DNA from: Thinopyrum elongatum
Lineage: Eukaryota > Streptophyta > Magnoliopsida > Poales > Poaceae
Direction: 5' to 3'
Length of the DNA stretch: 64,000 nucleotides
Assembly (NCBI GenBank): GCA_011799875.1
Contig: CM022297.1
Coordinates: 70,196,663-70,260,662 of the forward strand
Part shown: positions 19,388 to 29,729 of the stretch, piece after piece
How positions within the stretch are numbered: the first letter of the stretch is position 1
Layout: each line of letters begins with the position of its first letter
Translations under genes and position numbers: made by a program
Notes under the pieces: generated by a model
The model's database searches: none
What the model was told of the DNA's origin: nothing
What the model saw: only the letters and a program-made list of their open reading frames with translations

Positions 19388-20742
19388 TGCTTCTTCAGAG
19401 ATGTCAATTGAACTCATGACTAGAAATACCATCCCTGCCCCCCAATGATTTGTGATATCATCGACAACCTCCTTGTATTCCTGCCAACACAGACTTGGTT
19501 ATGTTTTGTTCATACCTTGTTTTCTTTGCTATTACTGAAGTTATTCCCTGTGTATTCTTATGGCCTTCAGAGCCAACCTTTTCTTGAAACACCATATCAT
19601 CGCTACCTCGAGGCATGATTGTAGCATCCCGAATATCAAAAAGAACATTGGAAGCACAACGCTAAATGTTTCTTGATCTATTATCCAAACACTGTTGTAT
19701 GGGTAATACCATGATTCTTCCCTAGCCCCTTTATCTATATGCTCATGAACTTGCTGACCTACCTTGTATATCATGCTCCGCTTTTCCTTGGGAAGGATAT
19801 ACTCTCAACTCCTGCGTATAAACACATTTTCCTTTCCATTGGTCTGTTTAATCCGATAATTTCATTTTCCTTTCCATTGTTTGTTTAACCTTTCTTGTGA
19901 TCTATATGATATAAGCAGAAATAATTCCCTGCTTATAAAACACCCCGATGTACAACCTTGTCAGTGAAACCCTGTTACTATTGTTGATGACATTCCGGTA
20001 ACCCCCGATGGACGAGAACTTTGCCTATTGGTCCGCCTCATTCTTACGAGCAGGAAAATGGTTCTCTTCGTCCCTCGCCCTTGGTACCAACGTGGTTGGC
20101 AACATAACTGGCAGGCTATTCTCTGGCATGCCTACCTATCATGACCGTGCAAGATGTCAACGCCCTTCCTACTTTTAACCACATGGTGGGCCCATAACCC
20201 ACAGCTCCACATGATCGAAACCTGACTCTCATGTACAACCTTGATTCTGAATTATACTTGCACTTGGCTTCGTATGTGTTTTACGAGCCCCCTTTGCTCA
20301 CTTATCCTAATCCGGTGTCAGATGCAATACTTATTTTCGTTGCTCTGAACCCTCTCACCCTCTGTTTCAGGTATCAAATGTTTGCCTACCCACTTGAAAA
20401 TTCTCATGCCTACTTTTATTTCTCTCGATGTATTTCCTGAGTTCCAACTTGAGAGATACTCATATGTTCATTCATGGGTTAACCCCCAGATGATTACCCT
20501 TATAGCATTCTATCGTTACCGAGTTGCCCCTTACCTATTCGTACGTACGATGAAGACTCCGAAGAAAAGGTGATGACTTCATCATGATGACCTGAAGCAG
20601 AGAAATGAAGACATCAACGTAATGGATCGACTTATTCGAGAAGAGCAGCCAAGAACGAGCAGATCCATTAGAATTTCGTAACCATAACTTCCCCCTTCAC
20701 CCCTTAAATCTCGGGACGAGATTTCTTGTAGTGGAGGAGATT
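19388..20742 (+). other. Internal non-coding remnant with polypurine tract
   Basis: No gag or pol coding seen. The last part carries the palindrome AAATCTCGGGACGAGATTT (20706-20724) and then the polypurine-type TAGTGGAGGAGATT directly before the LTR start. Confidence 0.55.
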
Positions 20743-21477
20743 TGTAACACCCCAGATAATTAGGCTACAGTAATCCCATGTTAATGGTGCCAAGTCATCG
20801 CAATTACTGTTGCTAAATCCCCCATTGATTCAAACACGGTTCAAATCCAAATTGTAAGTGAAATAATAAAATTCGCAAACATGAAAACTAAAGTGTTCAA
20901 AATGTGGCAAATAATCCATTGATAATATTAGTGAAGAAAGCAATATTCTTAAAATTGTTTAAATGTCCTTAAATAACTAAAATAGCACGAAGACAATTGT
21001 TTAAATGCTCTTTAAATAATAAACAAATACAAACTAATTTATTTAAGGTGCTAATTTAATTATGGCAGCGACATAAATTAGTAATACTATTTAAGGTACA
21101 ACTTTTGTATTTTAAAAAACTAAAAATAAAAGAAAACAGAAAAAGAAAAAAAGAAAAAAATAAAAAGGAAAACAGTGACTAAAAATGAAAACAGAAAAGA
21201 AAAGCAAAAGAAAGAAAGAAAAGGAAAGAAGTGGCCCATGTGGGGGCAGGGAGGCCCAACCCACGTCACCTCCTCTCTCTCCCCACGCTACAGTTAACGG
21301 GGGGAAGGCTGTGGCGGCCATCCGCGCCTCCCTGGCCGGCGATGCCGCCATGGCGGCCATCCCACGGTGCCCCGCATGGATAAGGACCACCCCCGAGCCT
21401 CCCGAACCCTAGACCCTCACTTCCCCTCCCCCCGCGCCGCTTCACTCTCTCCCACACCCACCCTTGCCGTCGTCGCC

Positions 21478-24400
21478 ATGGCCTCCGACGAGCACGCGCC
21501 CACTGAGCTCCCCGTGTCCAGCCACCTCGTGCACGAGCTTCGCCGACATTCACTCCGTCGACTACTTCCACAAGTTGGAGCCAGGAGCCCCTACATCGCC
21601 GGGATCAACATCGTCTTCAAGCTCTGCCCCGAGCTCGCCGCCTTCGATTCGGTCATCTCCGACAGCCCCCGGCCTCCCCGAGTCCTCCCCTACATTTGCT
21701 GTGAGCGCTGCCTCACAATCCCTCTCTCTCTCGCATGTGTTTTGGTGCCGTTGACGCCGTAGCCGAGCTCGCGTACTCCGGCCGCTGCGTTGGTCGCCGC
21801 CGTGGCTGCTATAGCCTAGCCCCGCTCCAGCCGCCCGCCATGCCCTGGGCCTGTCCCGGTGCGCTCGCGCCTCGCCAAACCACGTGCCCACTCACGCTGC
21901 AACGCAACTGCCCGCGTCCGCCTGCTGCTATGTGCCGCTTTGCGCGCTGCTACTGCTCCTTCACTGCTGCTCGTTAAACTGCTGCTGCTATCAGCCTGTG
22001 TCGCTGACTGAAGCCGCTGCCGCTACCGGGTTGCTGCTCCCTGGCTGTGTCCCTACCTCGTTTGGCCGTGCGCCGTGGCCCTACCACTGCCTATTGCTGC
22101 TTCTGCTGCTGAGTGCTCACTAGATGCTGCTCGTTGCTTAGCTGCTGTTGCTATACATTGAAGCAGGCAATGGCCATGCCCGTGATGAGTTGCTAGCGAC
22201 AAAGTTCACACATATGCACAATCAATGAATGGCCGTGTGTGCTGTGAGTGTGTAGGGCTGGTTAGATTAGTTTAGCAGATGACAAGTGGGTCCCGTCTAA
22301 TTATATTAGATAAATCTTTTTGAAAATTATTAAAACACTGACATGTGGGACCCCTGTACTGTTCACCTTGGCCAGTCAATGTTGACTGGGTCAACACTGC
22401 ACACTGCCCCCACTTGTCATACAAACTGGGTAGGAATTCATTTGTGCACTTAGCATTTGTTCAGTTAAATTCGAAATTAATATTAATTCCAGAATATTAA
22501 TAAAATTTTGAAAAATAATAGAAAATAAACCGTAGCTCAGTTGAAAAAACTTTATACATGAAAGTTGCTCAGAAAAATCCCACAAATCCAACCGTGCCAT
22601 CTGATTCCATGTCGGGACCCTCTATGCAGGTGAACCCGCAACTTTTAGCCTGTTTCTGGTAGGTGAATAGTGCATATATATCGGTTAATAAATCCAACTT
22701 AAATGCTAAAATAACTAATATGACTTAGACATGTTTTTAGGCAACCCTGCACTGCACGTTAGCATAGCATGCTCTGTGTTGCATATATTTGCCGCGTATT
22801 TACCTGTTTCTTCCCCCTCTTCCTTCTCGGTAGATCCCGATAACGACGTAGACCCCGAGATCAACGCAGCTCCAGAGATCGACTTCATGGCTGACGACCC
22901 TGCCTTTGCCGCCGAGCAACCAGGCAAGCACCCCCCCCCCCTTTGAACATGCCTATATCGCCTATTCTTTCTCCCTCGTGCTTGCATTAGAATTTGCTAC
23001 TGCTTTGAGTTATCCTATTCTAATGCATAGCCTGTTTATTGTAACCTGCTATTGGTACCTTACCTGCTTATCCTAAACTGCTTAGTATAGGCTGGGTAGA
23101 GACCCACCAGAGACACCACTTTGACCTAGTTGCCCCCGTTGGATCATCAGATGACTTGATCAACGTGATCACCAACCAGGCCCTGGCACCGCACATCACC
23201 CCCTTAGTTGTACGACACTGTAGCGTTACCATCGAGTGCCGAGGGTGATACCTCGTTTAGCACTTTTTATGTTAACTCTATAGAGTAGCTATTCGGTCGT
23301 GGTCATAGAGGGTGATTCCTCCTTCACCACTTCCGATAACGACGCCGTCGTGTAACACCTCAAGTGTGAACCTCGAGGGTGATTCCTCCTAAGTTCACCT
23401 TGACGTATACATCGAGTAGGAATCCAACGAGGGTGATACCTCGGATTCCCTGATGTTATGGACACATGGATACTTGGACTTTACAACTGTTACTTGGAAA
23501 GGCGGGTCGACCCTGAGGGGTACCCGTGAGTGATGTGAAGACGGGTTGACCTAGAGGGTACTCGAGAGATAAATACGAGGCATGGCCGGGCATTCTTAGC
23601 CCTTGCCGCAAGTCCTCGAGACGGGGCGACGGGGTCACATCGATAGTGAGTCTCTGCTCATTACCACACTACCAAAACACTAACGATTTGGATATTTGAT
23701 CTGAGTGGGCCTTTGGACTGATAGCACTAACCATCACGCGGGAAAAGTTATGGGCACTCTGCATCGTAGCATCAGCCGAAAGCTCTGTCAGACGTCCAGT
23801 TCAGCAGTGCGGCATGGAATGATTGGCGCCATCCATGACAGAGGTGGTGCTTGGATCTGAGCCATGTGCGCAACGACCCGGAGGGCGAGGGGCGATAACC
23901 CAAGACCCCCGAGCGCTTAGGATGTAGACCGACGGGGACCTCTCTGCTGAGCTCTAGGTAGGGTTGCGGTGTATCATTTGGCCGAGGCCGGGCATGACCC
24001 AGAAAAGTGTGTCCGGCCGGAGTTAATCGAGCGTGGTGAGTAAGTTGGTGCACCCCTGCAGGGAAGAACTAATCTATGCATAGCCGGATCCTCGGTAACG
24101 GACGCTCGGAGTTGTATCCAGATCGATACAACTAGAACTGGATACTCGTGATGAGAAATGGATAGTAGGGCTCTGGGATTGTTTTCTCGCAGGGAGTCAA
24201 GGAAGGATCTCTGGGCGAGGTTGATTTTGATTACTACTACTACTTTATACTATACTAATCTACACTCCTCTAATGCTGCAAGACCGCTGAAGATGCTAGT
24301 CTTCGTTAGGACTAGGCCTTCCCTCTATTCTGGCATTTCTGCAGCCCAGTCCACATATACGGCCTTTCTTTGATAATGTTGCATATGTAGTGTAGATCCT

Positions 24401-24574
24401 TGCTTGCTGAGTACTTTGGATGGGTACTCACGGTTGCTTTGCTTCCCCTTTTTTCCCCATATCCATTTGATGCAACCAGATGATGGAGCCCTGGAGCCAG
24501 CTGCCCCCGCCGACGACTACTACTACCACACCGAGGGTGGTTACTACTACGAGCTTGCCGACGACCAAGAGTAG
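21478..24574 (+). CDS. LTR-embedded three-exon mini-gene, acidic 135-residue product
   Basis: Exon 1 is 21478-21700 (ATG in GCCATGG context; donor TTTGCT|GTGAGC). Exon 2 is 22834-22923 (acceptor TTCTCGGTAG|; donor CAACCAG|GCAAGC, a GC-type donor with perfect AG|GCAAG context). Exon 3 is 24480-24574 (acceptor GCAACCAG|; stop TAG). Lengths 223+90+95 make 408 nt, 136 codons with stop; both introns are phase 1. Exon 1 encodes a basic helical part (MASDEHAP, then LVHELRRHSL). Exons 2-3 encode an acidic, Tyr-rich tail (DNDVDPEINAAPEIDFM; DDYYYHTEGGYYYELADDQE). No known domain recognised. Matching exon 2/exon 3 pairs in the LTRs at 35300-53783 and 55818-59744 argue it is not chance. Whether a protein is made is not known. 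Confidence 0.5.
23235..23450. repeat. Short repeats GAGGGTGATTCCTC in LTR intron 2
   Basis: GAGGGTGAT(A/T)CCTC or close forms occur four times (about 23243, 23308, 23370, 23429), spaced about 60-65 bp, in the second intron of the LTR mini-gene. Confidence 0.6.
24404..24431 (+). promoter_or_regulatory. Conserved GAGTAC/GTACTC hairpin upstream of last acceptor
   Basis: TTGCTGAGTAC and GTACTCAC form a short stem with a 9-nt loop, about 50 nt before the exon-3 acceptor. The same arrangement occurs in the two other chromovirus LTR families here (36224-36246, 43453-43475, 50653-50675 and 56295-56320). CTCAC within it could serve as the branch site. Confidence 0.5.
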
Positions 24575-24874
24575 GATCGGAGGGTCCCAGGCAGGAGGCC
24601 TGCACCTTTCGATCATTGCTTTTGTTTTGCCCTGCCTTTCTATAGGCTTATCTATTTCTGTTTCATATCTGTACTCAGATATCTGATGCTTCCGCTGACG
24701 CTTGTATGCGAGCTTATGTATTCGAGCCCTTGAGGCCCCTGGCTTGTAATATAAAGCTTGTATGTCTTTATTTATGTTTTAGAGTTGAGTTGTGATATCT
24801 TCAAGTGAGTCCTTAGGCTTGATCGTGTGCATTTGCATGTATGATTAGTGCACGATTAAGCCGGGGGCGTCACA

Positions 24875-26340
24875 CCCCAAAGGTGGCATGTTCCCTACTG
24901 AAACCATCAGGCTTGTTGTGAGAAGCTCTGGTTTGTGAGAAGCTTATACCCAAACCTGCCCCAAATGGGACAAAAAAATTTCCACGACATGTTGATGTCG
25001 CTCCATGATAGCATGCCAAGTTTCATGAATTTCAGACGAGTTTTGGATTTACTAGAATTTAAAAACCATGTATCTCAATGTTTGCGGTCGAGTGACGGTG
25101 GCAGGGTGTTTGACATTCATTCCCATTTCTTGCATGGGACCTAAGCATGCAACCAAGGACACAGATTAGAATTTCAACCAATTTATATGCATTAGAGCAT
25201 ATGCATGTAGTTCAAATTTGAATTATGCACATAAATGCATTGAAAAACTCAATTAATGTATAAAAATGTGCAAACGAACCCCGAAAAATTCCAAAATTTA
25301 ACACAACACTCCTGTTGTTCTATGTTGACACTAGAGAAAAAATTGAAATCAAGAAGAGGCAACGGATATCGTTTCATCCAGAAAGGTGAAACGTTCCCTA
25401 CCGTAACCATGACGCTTGTTGTAAGAAGCTATGGTTTGTGAGAAGCTTATACCCCAACCTGCCCCAAATGGGACAATATTTTTACCACTGCATGTTAATG
25501 CCGTTCCATGATAGCATGTCAAGTTTCATGAATTTCAGATGAGTTTTCGATTTACTAGAATTTTAAAACCATGTATCTCAATGTTAGCGGGCGAGCGACG
25601 GTGGCAAAGGTGTTTAACATTCATTCCCATTTCTTGCATGGGACCTAAGATTGCAACCAAGGACACACATTTGATTTTTCAACCCGTTTATATGCACTAG
25701 AGCATGTGCATGTAGTTCAAATTTGAATTATGCACATAAACGCATAGAAAACTCAGTTAATGTATAAAAATGTCGAAGCAAACCACGAGAAATCCCAAAA
25801 AATGACACAACACTCCTGTTGTTCTACGTTGACACTAGAAATGTTTTGAAAGCAAGAAGAGGCAACGGATACCGTTTCGTCCACAAAGGTGACATGTTTC
25901 CCTACCAGAACCATGAGGCTTCTTGTGAGAAGCTTATACCATAACCTACCCAAAATGGGACAATATTTTTACCCCAGCATGTTGATGCCATTCCATGATA
26001 GCATGCCAAGGTTCATGAATTTCAGATGAGTTTTGGATTTACTAGAATTACAAAAGCAAGCACCTCAACGTTTGCCGGAGAGCCACGGTGCCGTGGTGTT
26101 TGAAATTCATCCCCATTTCTTGCATGGGACATAAGCATCAACCCATGGACACATAAATCATTTTACAAACCATTTTGGTGCACCGGACCATGTGCATGTA
26201 GTTTAATTTTGAATTGTGCACCCGAAATGCCTAGAAAACCAAGTTAATGTATAAAAATGTCCAAACGAACCCTGAATAATTCCAATTTTTTTGACGACAC
26301 ACCTATAGTTGCATGTTCACTACAGATAAAAGTTCTAGCA
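24875..26340. repeat. Tandem repeat, period about 503 bp, nearly three units
   Basis: Units start AGGTG(G/A)(C/A)A at about 24881, 25384 and 25887. Each contains CATGATAGCATGCCAAG and GAATTTCAGA(C/T)GAGTTTT. The third unit is cut short near 26340. By memory such units occur in large Triticeae CACTA elements. The LTR at 20743-24874 ends exactly at the array's left edge, so the element probably inserted into it. Confidence 0.8.
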
Positions 26341-26595
26341 ATTCAAACACCATCCTTTGCAGCTGTGACCCCATTATGCAATTCAAATCAAGACGAAAAA
26401 CCAAGTAGATCGCACACAGTTTATTATCACCAACCGTGTGAGATGCAGCACAAAATATCTTGGAGCACCGTCGGAGTATAGTATGCATACGGCTTACGCG
26501 AGAAGGTGCGTCGGCTACAGTCCATAGCCGGTGTGTCAAGCACACTAGCTCGCTCTCCAAATATCATTTCGTTGTTCAATCATCGCCGGTGAAAG
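26341..26595. promoter_or_regulatory. Probable 5' flank of the 26596 ORF
   Basis: No ORF of note. It contains GATCGCACACAG and a TATAGTATG stretch at 26476. A CTTACGCGAGAAGG-type GC rise begins before the start codon. No firm TATA box. Confidence 0.3.
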
Positions 26596-27210
26596 ATGGG
26601 GACGTGGACCCACTTCGTGAGGGCAACTTCGGCGGCCCACTCCGGCGAGAGCGCGGCCATAGCCGCTAGGCGCATGCTAACAAGCTTCGTGAGCGTGGCC
26701 GCAATATGCGACCAGGCGGCCAACGCAGCCCAAACGGCCGCTGTTGCTTCTCAGGTGGCGGCAGCAACATCTGCCTCGGGGATAGCAACTGGCGAGAGCG
26801 GCACAGCAGCTGTCCGTTCCACAGCGGCGGCCTTAGCCCAAATGGAGGCCGCCCACGACCATGTCGAGGCCCTCCATTCCCAACTCATGGCGGTCACCGC
26901 ACAAATCGAACGAAGCTTCTCCGACAATGATCGGCAACCCACGGCCGAAGAGTTGGCAATCGCCGAGAGCGTTCGAGCAGCCGTCCGTTCCTGCGCAGCA
27001 TACCTTGCCACGATGGAGCCCGCCCAAGCCCAGATAGCGGCCGCCCACGCCCAGCTTGTGGTGGCCTATTCCAAAGATATGGCGGATGCAGATGGCGAGA
27101 TGCTTGCCGAGTATGGTGCGATGGATGCCATGGAGCCCCTTCCCCAGGAGATCGTCGGGCGCGAGCTGGACATGGAGGAGGCGGCGGAGATCGACGAGCA
27201 CCAGTCATAG
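26596..27210 (+). CDS. Alanine-rich helical ORF, unknown
   Basis: Intact 204-codon frame from ATG (AAAGATGGG) to TAG. Residues 20-75 are Ala/Thr-rich (AAQTAAVASQVAAATSASG). Then two similar helical blocks follow, around ALAQMEAAHDHVEALHSQL and YLATMEPAQAQIAAAHAQL, separated by QPTAEELAIAESVRAAV: an internal duplication of about 65 residues. The tail is acidic (ELDMEEAAEIDEHQS). No catalytic motif. It sits 550 bp before another repeat-associated ORF in the same direction. Probably transposon cargo or a lineage-specific gene; no homologous function known to me. Confidence 0.5.
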   Translation: MGTWTHFVRATSAAHSGESAAIAARRMLTSFVSVAAICDQAANAAQTAAVASQVAAATSASGIATGESGTAAVRSTAAALAQMEAAHDHVEALHSQLMAVTAQIERSFSDNDRQPTAEELAIAESVRAAVRSCAAYLATMEPAQAQIAAAHAQLVVAYSKDMADADGEMLAEYGAMDAMEPLPQEIVGRELDMEEAAEIDEHQS

Positions 27211-27759
27211 TAGTACTCTTTGTTTTGTTTAATTAAGAGCGCCGGTCTTTAATTTTTTAGAGTAATGTTTAGGTCAGCTAGCTCTGTTTAATTGCTGAAA
27301 TTGCTCGATTAAGAACTATGGGTGTGCTGTAGTCTCCTTTGTGTACCCAAATTATGCAATGACGTGGATGACCACTATAACCAAGGAAATTTGAACCAAA
27401 ATTTTTCACGTTCAAACTCATCACACACGGGTTAAGCTATATGAATTGTTTGTGATGTGCACATATCGTACACAGTACTGAATAAGGGACTATGTCTGAT
27501 GACACTTTGCGCGCCAGTTTTTTCGCTGAACCGATTCAAAATTTTCGACTTCCGCGGAAATATCTACCTCCCCGCCCCCTCCCCCTTACCAAAAGCCATA
27601 TTTCTCCTGTTTCTGCCTTCCTTCCCAAGTTGAAACCTTCACTCCTTGCTTGCAGTGTCGCCTCCTTGTCGGTGACCCTCCTTCACACTACTCGTCCTCG
27701 TCTATCCAGGCAGCTAATCCACACCCGACACCCATCCTCCTCCTACTTCCACATCCGAC
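27211..27759. promoter_or_regulatory. Spacer and probable promoter/leader of the 27760 ORF
   Basis: 27211-27480 is AT-rich 3' flank of the upstream ORF with GTGATGTGCACATATCGTACAC (27452-27473). From 27480 the sequence turns to a C/T-rich leader typical of a plant 5' UTR. No clear TATA box. Confidence 0.35.
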
Positions 27760-28044
27760 ATGCCCCGACCGCCAGCGCGACACCTTCCACCCAAATCACC
27801 GACCCCTCCACCAAATAAGCGCCGCCTAAAGCCATGGTGCATGCAGTATAGCCAGGAGCTCAAGGAGCATTTGGCAGCGGAGAAGCAAATAGCGACCGCA
27901 CGCGTAGAAGAGGTCGCGATGGCTGCCATTCGTGCCGACCCCCAGATCTTGAAGGAGCACCTCGTCGTCGAGGCCACCGTCGACGCCTCGCACGCCGATG
28001 CTGCGATGCGGTTGGCTGATTTAAACGACAGTTCATGGCGTTCA
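27760..28044 (+). pseudogene. Split ORF, 5' half (interrupted by Athila insertion)
   Basis: ATG at 27760 opens 95 codons (MPRPPARHLPPKSPTPP, basic proline-rich; then QYSQELKEHLAAEKQ and LADLNDSSWRS) that run without a stop to 28044, where the Athila LTR begins. The helical, charged character continues in the 3' half at 54331-54548. Together they describe a charged, probably nuclear or cytosolic protein with no recognised domain. Upstream leader sequence is preserved. Confidence 0.6.
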
Positions 28045-29097
28045 TGTCTACTATGCAACCTTCTTCTTGTAGACTCGTGTTGGGCCTCCAAGCGCAGAGT
28101 TTTGTAGGACAGTAGCAAATTTCCCTCAAGTGGATGACCTAAGGTTTATCAATCCGTGGGAGGCGTAGGATGAAGATGGTCTCTCTCAAACAACCCTACA
28201 ACCAAATAACAAAGAGTCTCTTGTGTCCCCAACACACCCAATACAATGGTAAATTGTATAGGTGCACTAGTTCGGCGAAGAGATGGTGATACAAGTGCAA
28301 TATGGATGGTAGATATAGGTTTTTGTAATCTGAAAATATAAAAACAGCAAGGTAGTAAGTAACAAAAGTGAGAGAAAATGGTATTGCAATGCTTCGAAAC
28401 AAGGCCTAGGGTTCATACTTTCACTAGTGCAAGTTCTTTCAACAATGATAACATAATTAGATCATATAACAATCCCTCAACATGCAACGAAGAGTCACTC
28501 CAAAGTCACTAATAGCGGAGAACAAACGAAGAGATTATTGTAAGGTACGAAACCACCTCAAAGTTATTCTTTCTGATCGACCTATTGGGCTATTCTTATA
28601 TGTGTCACAAACAGCCCTAGAGTTCATACTAAAATAACACCTTAAGACACACATCAACCAAAACCCTAATGTCACCTAGATACTCCAATGTCACCACAAG
28701 TATCCACGGGTTTGATTATACGATATGCATCACACAATCTCAGATTCATCTATTCAAACCAACACAAAGAACTTCAAAGAGTGCCCCAAAGTTTCTACCG
28801 GAGAGTCAAGACGAAAACGTGTGCCAACCCCTATGCATAAGTTCACAAGGTCATAGAACCCGCTAGTTGATCACCAAAACATACATCAAGTGGATCACGT
28901 GAATATCCCATTGTCACCACAGATAAGCACATGCAAGACATACATCAAGTGTTCTCAAATCCTTAAAGACTCAATCCGATAAGATAACATCAAAGGGAAA
29001 ACTCAATCCATTACAAGAAGGTAGAGGGGAGAAACATCATAAGATCCAACTATAATAGAAAAGCTCGCGGTACATCAAGATCATGCCAAATCAAGAA

Positions 29098-29132
<35 letters not shown>

Positions 29133-29729
29133 AAACACATAGCTACTGGTACATACCCTTAGCACCGAGGGTAAACTACTCCCTCCTCGTCATGGAGAGC
29201 GCCGGGATGATGAAGATGGCCACTGGTGATGATTTCCCCCTACGGCAGGGTGCCGGAACAGGGTCCCGATTGGTTTTTGGTGGCTATAGAGGCTTGCGGC
29301 GGCGGAACTCCCGATCTAGGTTATGTTCTGGAGGTTTTGGGATTTATATGAGGTGTTGGCGTCAGGGACAAGTCAAGGGGGCCCACGAGGCGACGACAAG
29401 GACGGAGGGCGCGCCCTAGGGGGTGGGCCGCGCCCTCCAACCTTGTGGTGGCCTCGGGACTCCTCTCCGATAACTTTTCATTCCAGTATTTTTTATATTT
29501 CCCAAAAATATTCTCCGTGGATTTTCAGGTCAATTGGACTCCGTTTTATATTCCTTTTCTGTGAAGCTCAAAAACAAGGAAAAAAATAGAAACTGGCACT
29601 GGGCTCTAGGTTAATAGGTTAGTCCAAAAATAATATAACATAGCATATAAATGCATATAAAACATCCAAGATGGATAATATAATAGCATGGAACAATAAA
29701 AAAATTATAGATACGTTGGAGACGTATCA
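28045..29729 (-). repeat. Athila left (3') LTR
   Basis: Plus strand starts TGTCTACTATGCAACC and ends GGAGACGTATCA. It has a (GA)15 run at 29100-29130, longer than in the partner LTR (35227-35244). Apart from this and scattered substitutions it matches the right LTR closely. Confidence 0.9.

Larger units (their letters stand above)
18797..24874 (+). mobile_element. Deleted Tekay/Del-type chromovirus: LTR fragment, internal remnant, complete 3' LTR
   Basis: 18797-19387 is about 95% identical by eye to 21251-21844 inside the right LTR. It then switches to non-LTR internal sequence (19388-20742) and meets a polypurine tract and a complete LTR (20743-24874). All gag-pol is missing. The lineage is inferred from the LTR length (4.1 kb), the TGTAACACCC start and the AAATCTCGGGACGAGATTT block before the polypurine tract, shared with the two chromovirus families further right. 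Confidence 0.7.
20743..24874 (+). repeat. Complete 3' LTR, 4.1 kb
   Basis: Starts TGTAACACCCCAGATAATTA and ends GGGGGCGTCACA. It is followed by CCCCA, the presumed right copy of a 5-bp target duplication; the left copy cannot be checked because the 5' LTR is gone. From left: AT-rich U3-like part with an A-rich tract (21110-21180), GC-rich leader from 21240, spliced reading frame (21478-24574), and an AATATAAAG poly(A)-type signal at 24748. Confidence 0.8.
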
